64,000 nucleotides of DNA from Clostridium_AD sp050717545 (GTDB lineage Bacteria > Bacillota > Clostridia > Clostridiales > Clostridiaceae), in contig NZ_JBOITN010000042.1 of NCBI RefSeq assembly GCF_050717545.1, forward strand, positions 1 through 64,000. The letters run 5' to 3'. The position numbers and the translations under genes were made by a program. Every line of letters starts with the position of its first letter. The first letter of the stretch is position 1. The notes beneath the pieces were generated by a model. The model had not been told where the DNA came from, made no database searches, and saw only the letters and a list, made by a program, of their open reading frames with translations. Below are positions 23,904 through 33,040 of this stretch, in pieces.

Positions 23904-24100
23904 ATTTTAAACCTCCACATCCGTGATTATATTATATTTGTATATAATTACTATAATAACACTTGTTTAATAATTATAAAAATGATATTATTTTATCATA
24001 TTAATAGGTAAAACCTATGGATAGGATCCTTTAAGAGAAAATATTTTGGGATTCGGGCATATTCATAGAGTGGGAAATGATGAAAATGGGAGAGAAAATT

Positions 24101-25024
24101 ATGACGATAAGGCACTTGAAATACTTTATTGCTGTGGCAGAAACCGGTAAGATGAGTACTGCGGCAGCACAATGCTATGTATCACAACCAACAGTAAGTC
24201 AAACCATAAAAGAACTGGAAGAACATTATGGGGTATTACTATTTGAAAGAATCTCTAAAAAGTTATATATTACAGAAGCAGGTAAAAATTTGCTTATATA
24301 TGCCAAAATGGTAGTGAAGCAATTTGATGAACTAGAAGATAATATGTTTATTGGATATTCTGAAAAAATACGTATTGGTGCTACGGTAACGGTAGGATCT
24401 TGTATCTTGTCTGCACTATTGAATCAGTTTAAAGAAATAATGCCAAAAGTTGATACCTTTGCTTATGTGAATAATACAAAGTCTATTGAGGAGAAAATGC
24501 TGAAATCAGAACTGGATATCGGTATTGTAGAAGGTCAGATTATAAATCATGAGTTAGTTACTATTCCTGCTATAAAAGATTCTTTAGTTGTTGTATGCAG
24601 TAGGAATCATCGACTTGCAGGACGTAAACAGATATCAGTAAAAGAATTAGAGAATGAGCGCTTTGTAATGAGAGAAGAAGGAAGTGGTACTCGCAAATTG
24701 TTTGAGCATTACATGTCAAGTTGTGGATCGAAATTTAAAATATGCTGGGAAGCAACTTGTCCAAGTGCAATTAAGCAAGCTGTAATGGAGAACAACTGTC
24801 TTACAGCCATATCAGCAAGATTAGTAGAAGAAGAGATAAAAAATGGTCAGATTTATGTGATAAAAAGTAAAGAAAATGCTTTAGATAGGTTCTTTAATAT
24901 AGTTTATTATAAAAATAAATATTTTAATGAAAGTATGAAGAGCTTTATGAATATTGTAGATCAATATAAAAATAAAGATATATTTAATGGAATAGAAAGC
25001 GGTATTTTAGTGAAAGATTTATAG
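24101..25024 (+). CDS. LysR-family transcriptional regulator
   Basis: I chose ATG 24101 (MTIRHLKYFIAVAETGKMST), with GGGAGAG 6 bases before it, over 24077. 307 residues: N-terminal helix-turn-helix (AAQCYVSQPTVSQTIKELEE) and a periplasmic-binding-like effector domain (RIGATVTVGSCILSALLNQF). It is divergent from the sulfite reductase gene. The shared intergenic region holds ATAGGT-aa-ACCTAT near 24005, which could be its binding site. A CysB/CysL-like role in sulfur control is an inference. Confidence 0.87.
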   Translation: MTIRHLKYFIAVAETGKMSTAAAQCYVSQPTVSQTIKELEEHYGVLLFERISKKLYITEAGKNLLIYAKMVVKQFDELEDNMFIGYSEKIRIGATVTVGSCILSALLNQFKEIMPKVDTFAYVNNTKSIEEKMLKSELDIGIVEGQIINHELVTIPAIKDSLVVVCSRNHRLAGRKQISVKELENERFVMREEGSGTRKLFEHYMSSCGSKFKICWEATCPSAIKQAVMENNCLTAISARLVEEEIKNGQIYVIKSKENALDRFFNIVYYKNKYFNESMKSFMNIVDQYKNKDIFNGIESGILVKDL

Positions 25025-25051
25025 GTTACATATAGTGAAATTAATTATTTA

Positions 25052-25086
25052 AAAGCGAAAAGAGCGAAGCTGTGCCATTTCGCTTT
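25052..25086. terminator. Terminator between lysR and sigK
   Basis: AAAGCGAAA (25052-25060) and TTTCGCTTT (25078-25086) pair around a 17-base loop; it serves convergent genes. Confidence 0.6.
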
Positions 25087-25109
25087 GTGTTTTATGTTCC
25101 TATATTTCT

Positions 25110-25823
25110 TTATACGTTATTAGAAATGTTCGAACTATTTAGTTCCTTATTAAGCTTTTTTAGTACTTTTTTTTCAATTCTAGAAACATATGATCTAGAA
25201 ATACCTAAGATTAATGCAATTTCTCTTTGAGTTCGAGGGTTACCATCAAGTAAACCATAACGCATTTGAATAATTATTTTTTCTCTATCCATTAAAACTA
25301 CGTTTATCTTATTATAAAGTTTTTTAATTTGGATTTTATTTTCTACTATATCTATAATAGAATCATCATCACTACTTAATACATCGAGGAGAGATATATC
25401 GTTTCCCTCTTTGTCAGTTCCAATAGGATCTTGCAAGTACAATTCTCCTTTGGTTTTTTTATTAGTGCGAATAAGCATTAGTATCTCATTTTCTATGCAC
25501 CTAGCGGCATAGGTAGCAAGCCTTGTTCCCTTCTCAGCATCAAATGAATCAATAGCTTTAATCAGTCCCACTGTTCCAATGGATATGAGGTCATCAACAT
25601 CTTTACCGGGATAGGAATATTTTTTTACTATATGTGCAACTAGTCTTAAATTGTGTTCAACGAGGATTCCTTTAGCTAATAAATCGCCACCAGCAAGTTT
25701 TATTAAATAGGATTTCTCCTCTTCGGCACTTAGTGGTTGGGGGAATGATATACTCCCAGTTATATAAGCTGTTAAGAATGTAACATTTCCAATCATATCT
25801 AATAAACAATTCATGAAAAACAC
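25110..25823 (-). CDS. sigK: Sporulation sigma factor K, uninterrupted, with pro-sequence
   Basis: 237 residues. GTG start, six bases after AGGAGG. About 20 hydrophobic residues (FFMNCLLDMIGNVTFLTAY) form the pro-sequence, followed by ISFPQPLSAEEEKSYL as in SigK. Region 2 reads NLRLVAHIVKKY and LISIGTVGLIKAIDSFD; region 4 reads TQREIALILGISRSYVSRIE. SigK is the late mother-cell factor, activated by removal of the pro-sequence. The gene is continuous, so there is no skin-like element in this copy. It lies 142 bases downstream of sigG on the same strand. Confidence 0.9.
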   Translation of the reverse strand: MFFMNCLLDMIGNVTFLTAYITGSISFPQPLSAEEEKSYLIKLAGGDLLAKGILVEHNLRLVAHIVKKYSYPGKDVDDLISIGTVGLIKAIDSFDAEKGTRLATYAARCIENEILMLIRTNKKTKGELYLQDPIGTDKEGNDISLLDVLSSDDDSIIDIVENKIQIKKLYNKINVVLMDREKIIIQMRYGLLDGNPRTQREIALILGISRSYVSRIEKKVLKKLNKELNSSNISNNV

Positions 25824-25940
25824 AGATGTCCTCCTAAATAGTGCTTATTAATATAGTATGATTTATTTAATTAAAAGTGACTATATATGAAAATTTATTT
25901 ATTATTACAACAAAAGGTAAATTAAGATGGTGAATGAAAT

Positions 25941-25964
25941 AAAAAAAGGCCCAAATTAAGGACC
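25941..25964 (-). terminator. Possible sigG terminator
   Basis: On the minus strand GGTCC and GGGCC pair (one wobble), followed by eight T residues. Stem is short. Confidence 0.5.
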
Positions 25965-26738
25965 CTAAACATACTTTCTCATGTGTTTTAATGCAGTTTT
26001 TTCTACTCTAGATACTTGAGCTTGTGATATACCTATTTCATCTGCTACTTCCATTTGAGTTTTTCCATCAAAGAATCTCAAATTTAAAATTAATTTTTCT
26101 CGATCTTTTAATTTTTTCATGCCCTCTTTAATTGATATGTTCTCAAGCCAACTGTCATCTAAGTTTTTAGTGTCTTTTATTTGGTCCATTACATATATTT
26201 CATCGCCACCGTCGTGGTAAATTGGTTGAAATAAAGATACAGGATCTTGAATAGCATCTAGTGCAAATACCACCTCTTCGCGGGGTATTTCTAATTCTTT
26301 TGCTATTTGTGTTACTGTAGGCTCTTTACTGTTTTCATTAACCAACCTATCTCTAACTTGTAATGCTCTATATGCAATATCACGCAGAGACCTACTAACT
26401 CTTATAGAATTATTATCTCGTAGGTATCTTCTTATTTCTCCTATAATCATAGGAACTGCATATGTTGAAAATCGTACATTTAAACTTAAATCGAAATTAT
26501 CAATTGACTTCATTAAACCAATACAGCCTACTTGGAATAGATCATCTACATTTTCTCCTCTGTTATTGAAGCGCTTTATCACACTTAAAACCAATCTTAA
26601 GTTACTCTTAATAAATTTTTCACGGCACGCATATTCACCATTTTGTATCCTAAATAGCAGCTCTTTCATTTCTTTTTCTTTTAATACTGGTAATTTTGCG
26701 GTATTTACTCCACATATTTCTACTTTGTTAAACATCAT
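25965..26738 (-). CDS. sigG: Sporulation sigma factor G
   Basis: 257 residues beginning with the SigG hallmark NKVEICGVNTAKLPVLKEKE. Region 2 reads NNRGENVDDLFQVGCIGLMK, region 3 reads RVSRSLRDIAYRALQVRDRL and region 4 reads TQMEVADEIGISQAQVSRVE. SigG is the late forespore-specific factor. In clostridia sigG normally follows spoIIGA-sigE; no sigE is next to it here, where sigK follows instead. The start is not certain between two adjacent ATG codons. Confidence 0.92.
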   Translation of the reverse strand: MMFNKVEICGVNTAKLPVLKEKEMKELLFRIQNGEYACREKFIKSNLRLVLSVIKRFNNRGENVDDLFQVGCIGLMKSIDNFDLSLNVRFSTYAVPMIIGEIRRYLRDNNSIRVSRSLRDIAYRALQVRDRLVNENSKEPTVTQIAKELEIPREEVVFALDAIQDPVSLFQPIYHDGGDEIYVMDQIKDTKNLDDSWLENISIKEGMKKLKDREKLILNLRFFDGKTQMEVADEIGISQAQVSRVEKTALKHMRKYV

Positions 26739-26935
26739 AAGGTCATCATTCCCTTCAGAGTAACTGCATTAAAATTATGCCCTTATGATTTATTTATTAT
26801 ACTAGAGACAACCTTACATAATTATATTTATTTTTTTACTATATAGTATAAATAAAAAAATGATAAAATATGTAATAAAACTTAAGAAAATTGATGATTG
26901 TTTGATATAAAACTGCGTCTACTATTATAAAAAGA

Positions 26936-27391
26936 TTATTTATGAATCAGTTTTGAAAATACAGCCAACATACCTGATGTAATTAGAGGTCCTACAGGTA
27001 CTCCTCCTAAAAAAGCGGCGGCTGCAACTGCTCCTACTATCATTGCAGGCATAATGTCACTATGTCCTTGAACGGTGAGATAGTTTAAACCTTGGCCGCT
27101 TAAATATGTTGTTAAAAATGAAAGAAGTAAAGCTGTTAGCCCTAACCAAGACGTGGATACACCCTTAATATTTTCAAATGTAATACCGCCATTTGCTATA
27201 GGTATCATTATTGCAGCTATTAAAAATATAAGTCCACATGTCATTCCGATTTTTTCTATAGCGGGATACACATACTTATCTACACCTAAGAGTTTTAGCA
27301 TAAGCAAAATACATGTAGCAATAGCAACTGTATTAGCTTTACCCAATATTGCAGCAGAAAGAATTAATAGTAAAATAATGGTAGGATTCAA
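26936..27391 (-). CDS. DUF441/UPF0756 membrane protein
   Basis: 151 residues with about four transmembrane helices and the family motif GAVAAAAFLGGVPVGPLITSG near the C-terminus. TTG start, 9 bases after AGGAGATG. The function is not known; the family is common in Firmicutes. It stands 31 bases downstream of the baseplate/phosphoesterase gene on the same strand and may be co-transcribed. Confidence 0.85.
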   Translation of the reverse strand: MNPTIILLLILSAAILGKANTVAIATCILLMLKLLGVDKYVYPAIEKIGMTCGLIFLIAAIMIPIANGGITFENIKGVSTSWLGLTALLLSFLTTYLSGQGLNYLTVQGHSDIMPAMIVGAVAAAAFLGGVPVGPLITSGMLAVFSKLIHK

Positions 27392-27421
27392 AATAAATCA
27401 TCTCCTGAATTATTTTTAGTT

Positions 27422-28984
27422 TTACAATATCTGTCTATCATTGCCATAGCCATACCTGAAGCAATTTATAGCCCCAGTAATTTTATCGACTACAATTGCA
27501 TCCCACAGGTCTTCTTTATCTGTATTTTTAGTTCTTACCTCAATTCCAGAGCTATAGCAACAAGATGTATTAATGAAATTCCATCCTAAGTCAACGGGTT
27601 TGTTATTTTGATCTGTGTGAGTGTGTCCGTATACATAAGATAGTATTTTCCTAGCGCCTTGGCTTTTAAAGCTTGCATTAATTGAAATACCATAATCTCC
27701 AGATGTAGAACCCGTAAAATCAGAGCCGTTCATAAATGCTTTAAGCAACCCTTCAATTAGATTTCCGTTATATGGATCATATTTATTAAACATTAAATTC
27801 GTATTGCGCGTGGCCATGTGGGATAGTATTATAACAGACCAATCGGTTCTATCTAGTGTATTAAGAGCCTCTGTTTGAAGCCATTGAACCTGCCTTGAAC
27901 CAAATCCGTAGAAATTTTGACCATGCCATTTCATAGTACCATCACTATTAATAATTATAGGATAATCTGATGAATCTAAACATATTACTCTGATTTTTTT
28001 ATAATAAAAATCTTTATAATAATAAAGACTCATTTTATCCGAGGTGTCATGTATTTCTCCATTCATAAATGGTCTAATCATTCTGTTAAACCATTCACTT
28101 TTAGTTATTATATTAGATATAACAGGGTTTATAGGAGGGGTCACGTAATAGCTATTATCATCATGGTTGCCATGAAGCACGAGCACAGGTACTTTGGAAT
28201 TATTTAAGATTTTGGTAAGGTCACTTAACTTAGATTTAGGATTTTCTTTATCTGGATAAACACCAGAATGAAAATCACCACCTATAACAATGAAATCTAA
28301 TATACCATATTTTTGAATATCTATAACAGCTTTTAAATGATTTTGGATTTGATAATAATAATTTAAATAGTCGTCAGCATGAAGGTCAGTTACAAAAACA
28401 AATTGTATTGTATCATTTGTAGAAATATCGGCTACTTTTGCCTGTGTTTTAGAAGTACCATTAATTACATATTGTGGTAGACTTCCTTCAAGTAATGAGT
28501 TGTGTTTAAGGTCATAATTATTGGGTAGATTACAGATATCCAGTGGAAGTCCTGTTGTTGTATTTTTAGAGACGTCTTTAATAGAAGGTGGTGTTATGTT
28601 AATATTTGTATCCCTATCAGAAAATTTAAAGTCATGAGCATAAGGTAATTTGAAATTATCTATTATAGATTTAAATGTAAATTGTGGGAAGTTTATTTGT
28701 TTTGTATTTTTACTATTTATTGATATTTGTGCTTTATAAGTATTAATCAAAGCAATTTCCTTTGTAGGCAACGTTATGGTTACTTTTCCATTTAGAGTAT
28801 CCGTAACTTTTATATTTTTTAAATCTAATATCAAGTTAACATCTGCTTTAAAAATAGTTAGTGACAATTTTAATCCTGTTAAGTCTAGTGGAATTTTATT
28901 TTTTGTTAAAATTACTTTGAAAATAAATGTACTATTAGCACTTTGAGCTAAATTGGTTTCATATGGGTTTTGTGGTATTTCCAT
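27422..28984 (-). CDS. Fusion of phage BppU-like N-domain with calcineurin-like phosphoesterase
   Basis: 520 residues. About 1-115 is all-beta with the pattern of the N-terminal domain of phage baseplate upper proteins (BppU), seen in NSTFIFKVILTKNKIPLDLT. From about 190 a metallophosphoesterase follows: VTDLHADD, IGGDFHS, HGNHDD, LSHMATRN and YGHTHTD supply the dimetal ligands. BppU domains normally attach tail-fibre proteins, so a free-standing chromosomal gene is odd. There is no signal peptide. It may be a phage-derived moron or a secreted/tail-associated hydrolase; substrate unknown. AAGGAGTTG lies before ATG, and no other phage gene is nearby. Confidence 0.8.
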   Translation of the reverse strand: MEIPQNPYETNLAQSANSTFIFKVILTKNKIPLDLTGLKLSLTIFKADVNLILDLKNIKVTDTLNGKVTITLPTKEIALINTYKAQISINSKNTKQINFPQFTFKSIIDNFKLPYAHDFKFSDRDTNINITPPSIKDVSKNTTTGLPLDICNLPNNYDLKHNSLLEGSLPQYVINGTSKTQAKVADISTNDTIQFVFVTDLHADDYLNYYYQIQNHLKAVIDIQKYGILDFIVIGGDFHSGVYPDKENPKSKLSDLTKILNNSKVPVLVLHGNHDDNSYYVTPPINPVISNIITKSEWFNRMIRPFMNGEIHDTSDKMSLYYYKDFYYKKIRVICLDSSDYPIIINSDGTMKWHGQNFYGFGSRQVQWLQTEALNTLDRTDWSVIILSHMATRNTNLMFNKYDPYNGNLIEGLLKAFMNGSDFTGSTSGDYGISINASFKSQGARKILSYVYGHTHTDQNNKPVDLGWNFINTSCCYSSGIEVRTKNTDKEDLWDAIVVDKITGAINCFRYGYGNDRQIL

Positions 28985-29148
28985 AATACAACTCCTTTTT
29001 TTATAAGCTGTAATCTATGTTTTGAATATATAATTTTTAAAAAGTAATTATAATATATTATGATTATAGATCCTTAGGGGGAACACTTTTATAAAATTAA
29101 TTATGGAGTTATAAAAGTTAAGGAGATAAATAATAAACCTAAATCTTA
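28985..29148. other. Intergenic region between divergent genes
   Basis: AT-rich spacer carrying the ribosome binding site of the 27422 gene and leading to the cobalamin operon promoter. Nothing else recognised. Confidence 0.4.
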
Positions 29149-29176
29149 TTGCGTTAATGTTTTTTTATGGTACAAT
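29149..29176 (+). promoter_or_regulatory. Promoter of the cobalamin operon
   Basis: TTGCGT (29149-29154), 16-base spacer, TACAAT (29171-29176), about 25-30 bases before the riboswitch aptamer. Confidence 0.55.
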
Positions 29177-29202
29177 TAATAGTATAAATACAAAAAATCG
29201 AA

Positions 29203-29390
29203 TAATAGTTTTAGGTGCCCTATAAATAGGGTTAAAAGGGAAAGTGGTTAAAATCCATTGCAGCCCACCGCTACTGTATTAGAGGATGAAATCCAAAAAC
29301 CATTGGGAAACTGAGAAGGTTGGAGAGTAAGATGACGCTAAAGCCAGTAAACCTGCCTAATGCTTAAGTTTTAATCTTCGGAGGGGGGAT
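29203..29390 (+). ncRNA. Cobalamin (B12) riboswitch
   Basis: Conserved blocks appear in order: TTTTAGGTGCCC, GGTTAAAAGGGAAAG, GCAGCCCACCGCTACTGTA, GAGAAGG, then the B12 box AAGCCAGTAAACCTGCCT (29340-29358) and ATCTTCGGAGGGG. The RNA binds adenosyl- or other cobalamins. A terminator hairpin at 29454-29480 forms the expression platform, so the downstream cobU/btuFCD genes should be shut off when cobalamin is plentiful. Confidence 0.93.
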
Positions 29391-29453
29391 AAAAAATGCT
29401 TGAATTAACGATAATATTGGGTTACCCAATACGTGAAAATTAATTGCATTATT

Positions 29454-29480
29454 CCGCATCGATTAGATGTGGTTTTTTTA
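29454..29480 (+). terminator. Riboswitch-controlled terminator
   Basis: CCGCATC pairs with GATGTGG (one wobble) followed by seven T. A separate hairpin TATTGGGT-t-ACCCAATA lies just upstream and may take part in switching. Confidence 0.8.
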
Positions 29481-29540
29481 TTTTCGCGTTTTTTTAGAGC
29501 GAGGGTATATCATTAAAATAAAAAGGAGAATATTAATATT

Positions 29541-30101
29541 ATGGGAAACATTGTACTTATAACAGGTGGTGCAAGGAGTGGGAAAAGCACGTATGCTGAG
29601 AAGTTAGCCTATGAGACTAAGGGCAAGGTACTTTATATTGCGACTTCAATTCCGTTTGATGATGAAATGAAGGATAGAGTAAAAAAACATAAAGAAAGAA
29701 GACCGAGAGCATGGGACACTTTTGAAGGTTATAAGGATTTAAAACAGGTATTTAATAATCGCAAAATACAATTTGATACTATTTTACTCGATTGTATAAC
29801 AATAATGGTTACAAATCTTATGTTTGATTATGCGGGGGATAATTTTGATGATCTTACGTGTGATGATATAAATATAATGGAAAAAAGAATTTTGCAGGAG
29901 ATTGTTGATTTTCTTGATGAAGCAGAAAAAAGATCAAAAGAAATAATTGTTGTAACTAACGAGCTTGGATCAGGAATTGTACCAGAATACAAAATGGCAA
30001 GAGTTTTTAGAGACATTGCAGGTAGAGTAAATCAGTATATCGCATCAAGAGCCTCGCAGGTTCATTTATTGGTTTGCGGTATTCAAATTAAAATTAAATA
30101 A
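29541..30101 (+). CDS. cobU: Adenosylcobinamide kinase / guanylyltransferase
   Basis: 186 residues. P-loop GGARSGKST (about 9-17), RRPRAWDT with the guanylylated-His region replaced within KKHKERRP, and VVTNELGSGIVPE, all typical of CobU/CobP. The enzyme phosphorylates adenosylcobinamide and attaches GMP, the salvage entry into the nucleotide loop. It is first in the operon behind the B12 riboswitch, followed by a cobalamin-type importer, so the unit is for corrinoid salvage. C-terminus GIQIKIK is typical. Confidence 0.92.
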   Translation: MGNIVLITGGARSGKSTYAEKLAYETKGKVLYIATSIPFDDEMKDRVKKHKERRPRAWDTFEGYKDLKQVFNNRKIQFDTILLDCITIMVTNLMFDYAGDNFDDLTCDDINIMEKRILQEIVDFLDEAEKRSKEIIVVTNELGSGIVPEYKMARVFRDIAGRVNQYIASRASQVHLLVCGIQIKIK

Positions 30102-30129
30102 AATAAATTATAATTTGTGGGGGTAACTA

Positions 30130-31092
30130 ATGATTAAAAGAAAAAGTATAATAAGTATGGGTTTAGCTGTTTTTATCTGTTTTGCACTTAGTGCATGCGG
30201 TAAAAAGGTTGATAGTAATGATGTTAAGAATAGCACAGATAAAAGTACTGAGCAAAAGGGAGCAGGAGCTACTGTATATCCACTAAAGGTTGTTGATTCA
30301 TATAATAGAACAGTTACAATTGAAAAAGAACCTAAAAGAATAGTTACTATTGCGCCCAATATGACAGAGGGAATATATGCCCTTGGTAAAGGTTCAACTT
30401 TAGTTGGTAGAAGTGATTATGATGATTACCCAACTGAGGCTCTAAGTGCTCCATCTATTGGCAGTTTACTAGAACCAAATATAGAAAAAATTGTTGAATT
30501 AAAGCCTGATGTGGTTATTGCATCAACTCATTTTGATAAGGATGTTGTTAAAAAGTTAGAAGATCTTAATATGAAAGTTATAGTACTTTATGGTGAAGAA
30601 AATTTTAATGGTGTATATGATACAATGTCAAAGCTTGGTCAGGTTGTAAATGCCAATGAAAAAGCACAGACAATAATAACAGATATGAAAAAGAAAGTTG
30701 AAGATATAACTAAAAAAGTAGTAAATGCTAAAAAACCAACAGTGTATTATGTAGCAGGTTACGGTAAGAGTGGTGATTTCACAGCAGGTAAAGATACATT
30801 TATAGGTAATATGATAGGAATAGCTGGTGGAAAAAATGCTGCGGATGATGCAATTGGTTGGAAATACAGTGTAGAAAAGCTTGTGGAAAAGGAGCCTGAT
30901 TTGCTAATATGTTCTAAGTTCTTTGATTCAAAAAAAGGAATTGAAGCTACTTCAGGATACAAAGATTTGAAAGCAGTTAAGAATGGAAAATTATTTGAAG
31001 TTGACGATAACATTATTGTCAGACAGGGACCAAGACTTGCAGATGGACTTGAAGAAATGGCTAAATTAATTCATCCTGAACTTTTCAAATAG
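30130..31092 (+). CDS. btuF: Cobalamin-type ABC transporter substrate-binding lipoprotein
   Basis: 320 residues. Lipobox LSAC (Cys23), then the periplasmic-binding fold of BtuF/FhuD: RIVTIAPNMTEGIYALGKGS, VGRSDYDDYP, KPDVVIASTHF and a C-terminal RQGPRLADGLEEMAKLIHPE. The riboswitch upstream and the cobU neighbour make corrinoids the likely ligand; sequence alone could also fit a siderophore. GGGGG precedes ATG. Confidence 0.88.
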   Translation: MIKRKSIISMGLAVFICFALSACGKKVDSNDVKNSTDKSTEQKGAGATVYPLKVVDSYNRTVTIEKEPKRIVTIAPNMTEGIYALGKGSTLVGRSDYDDYPTEALSAPSIGSLLEPNIEKIVELKPDVVIASTHFDKDVVKKLEDLNMKVIVLYGEENFNGVYDTMSKLGQVVNANEKAQTIITDMKKKVEDITKKVVNAKKPTVYYVAGYGKSGDFTAGKDTFIGNMIGIAGGKNAADDAIGWKYSVEKLVEKEPDLLICSKFFDSKKGIEATSGYKDLKAVKNGKLFEVDDNIIVRQGPRLADGLEEMAKLIHPELFK

Positions 31093-31109
31093 AAGGGGGA
31101 TGTACAACT

Positions 31110-32162
31110 ATGACGTTTATAGAAAAGAAAAGTTATTATAGGAAAATTTTCGTTGTAGGTTTAATTTTACTTATGATTGTAATAATTACTGCAGCAAACT
31201 TTGGGGTGGCAAATATTTCTTTTAAGCAGACAGCTTTGATTGTAATGAGCAAAATTCCAATAGTGAATAATTTCATTACCTTAGAAGGTATTAAGGCTAC
31301 ATCTCTGATTATATTGTTAAATTTAAGGTTGCCAAGGATACTTTTAGCATGTCTCGTAGGAGCAGCACTTTCAGTGGTTGGTACTTCATTTCAAGGGATT
31401 TTTAAAAATTCAATGGCGGACCCATTTGTTCTTGGGGTTTCATCTGGTGCGGCGCTTGGGGCAACTATAACTATGGTGTTTTTGAAAGAAAGTCATTTGT
31501 TTGGAATGAGTATGATAGCAATGAGTGCTTTTGTAGGGGCGATAATAACTACATATTTAGTATATAATATTGCTAGAGTTGGCACAAAAGTTCCAGTTAC
31601 TACGCTTCTTCTTGCAGGTGTTGCTATAAATTATCTATTATCCTCTATTATTTCATTAATGATGACTTTCAATAGAGATAATATTGAGAAAATAGTTATG
31701 TGGACTATGGGAAGTTTCTCAACGGCTGGCTGGAATGAGGTTGGGTTACTATTTATTATTGTAGTTCCATCAATTATATTTATATCTACATTTGCAAGAG
31801 ACCTGAATGTAATGATGCTTGGAGAAGATAGTGCAAGAAGTCTTGGCATTGATGTAAATGGATTTAAAAAGTATATATTTGTAATAAGTACGTTAATGAT
31901 AGCGGCAGTTGTATCTGTAAGTGGAATAATCGGTTTTGTAGGGCTTATAGTGCCCCATGCTATTAGAATGATTTTTGGATCTGATAATAGAGTTGTTATT
32001 CCTTTTTCTGCGCTTTTCGGAGCAGCATTTTTAATAATTTGTGACACACTTGCAAGGGCAATAGTGCCACCTTCCGAAATACCAGTTGGAATTATTACTT
32101 CTATTTTCGGAGTCCCATTTTTCGTATACTTATTATATAAAACGAAGAAGAAGGCGATTTAA
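31110..32162 (+). CDS. btuC: Cobalamin-type ABC transporter permease
   Basis: 350 residues, FecCD/BtuC family with about ten membrane helices: LRLPRILLACLVGAALSVVG, NSMADPFVLGVSSGAALGA, LGIDVNGFKKYIFV and GFVGLIVPHAIRMIFG. It starts 17 bases after btuF. Its stop lies at the edge of repeat copy B. Confidence 0.9.
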   Translation: MTFIEKKSYYRKIFVVGLILLMIVIITAANFGVANISFKQTALIVMSKIPIVNNFITLEGIKATSLIILLNLRLPRILLACLVGAALSVVGTSFQGIFKNSMADPFVLGVSSGAALGATITMVFLKESHLFGMSMIAMSAFVGAIITTYLVYNIARVGTKVPVTTLLLAGVAINYLLSSIISLMMTFNRDNIEKIVMWTMGSFSTAGWNEVGLLFIIVVPSIIFISTFARDLNVMMLGEDSARSLGIDVNGFKKYIFVISTLMIAAVVSVSGIIGFVGLIVPHAIRMIFGSDNRVVIPFSALFGAAFLIICDTLARAIVPPSEIPVGIITSIFGVPFFVYLLYKTKKKAI

Positions 32163-32227
32163 TGACATTTCAGAAGGAAAGTATCCTTCTGAAGTCATTA
32201 ATATTGCAGCTCCGAAGGAGATGATTT
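32158..32227 (+). repeat. Dispersed palindromic repeat, copy B, inside the btu operon
   Basis: From TTTAATGACATTTCAGAAGG to CTCCGAAGGAGATGATTT. It has the inverted pair TTCAGAAGGA/TCCTTCTGAA and the terminal CTCC-gaa-GGAG stem. On the minus strand it aligns to copy A without A's 65-base central insert. It fills the whole btuC-btuD gap and provides AAGGAG (32215-32220) as the btuD ribosome binding site. Confidence 0.75.
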
Positions 32228-32229
32228 GA

Positions 32230-32994
32230 TTGATACATATAAATAACTTAAGTTTTTCTTTTGATCAAGAAGTATTAAAGGACATTAACATAAATATTGA
32301 AACAGGGAAATTTTATACCATTTTAGGTCCGAATGGATCAGGTAAAACTACTCTTTTAAGGATATTATCCAAATCACTTAATATGGATAAAGGTGAGATT
32401 TTCATTGATGAAAAGGAATTATATCAAATAAAACCAAAACAATTAGCTAAGGAAATGTCTGTTGTATCTCAAAGCACAGAAATAGAATTTGATTTTTCAG
32501 TACAAGGTATAGTTCTTATGGGAAGGACTCCTCATATTTCTAGGTTTTGCTCAGAAAGTGAAAAAGACATAGAAATAGCTAAGACGGCTATGGAAATGAC
32601 AAACACTTGGGAACTTAGAAATAAAAGTATCAATGCACTCAGCGGTGGAGAAAGGCAAAGGGTGGTAGTTGCAAGAGCAATTGCTCAAGAAACAAAAATA
32701 ATTTTACTGGATGAGCCTATTTCTCACTTGGACATTCATCATCAAATTGAAATAATGAATCAATTAAAACAGTTAAATCAGAATAAAAACATTACAATAA
32801 TCGCAGTGCTTCATGATTTAAATATAGCAGCGGCGTACAGTGATCATATGATATTAATGCATGATAAAGTAGTTTACAAAGATGGTACTCCTGAGGAAGT
32901 ATTAACAAAAGAGGTAATTAGGAAGGTGTATGGACTAGATGTATACATAACTCGAAATCCTAAAACAGGTAAGACTTTTATTATGCCCTTTTAA
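32230..32994 (+). CDS. btuD: Cobalamin-type ABC transporter ATPase
   Basis: 254 residues: Walker A GPNGSGKTT (about 34-42), signature LSGGERQRVVVARAI, Walker B ILLDEPISHLD and H-loop LHDLN, as in BtuD/FepC. The start is TTG 32230, 9 bases after AAGGAG that lies within the palindromic repeat, so translation depends on repeat-derived sequence. No ATG alternative fits. It closes the operon. Confidence 0.9.
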   Translation: MIHINNLSFSFDQEVLKDININIETGKFYTILGPNGSGKTTLLRILSKSLNMDKGEIFIDEKELYQIKPKQLAKEMSVVSQSTEIEFDFSVQGIVLMGRTPHISRFCSESEKDIEIAKTAMEMTNTWELRNKSINALSGGERQRVVVARAIAQETKIILLDEPISHLDIHHQIEIMNQLKQLNQNKNITIIAVLHDLNIAAAYSDHMILMHDKVVYKDGTPEEVLTKEVIRKVYGLDVYITRNPKTGKTFIMPF

Positions 32995-33004
32995 AATAAA
33001 CATG

Positions 33005-33040
33005 GCGGCGCAATTGCAAATCAATTGTGCCGCATTTTTT
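33005..33040 (+). terminator. Terminator of the cobalamin operon
   Basis: GCGGCGCAATTG (33005-33016) and CAATTGTGCCGC (33022-33033) form a 12-bp stem with one wobble, followed by ATTTTTTT. Confidence 0.9.

Noticed and set aside
25110..25823. Skin-like element interrupting sigK
   Set aside because: The sigK frame is continuous from pro-sequence to region 4.2.
27394..27404. Fifth copy of the palindromic repeat (AAATCATCTCC before the DUF441 gene)
   Set aside because: Only 11 bases match and they coincide with an ordinary ribosome binding site; chance is likely.
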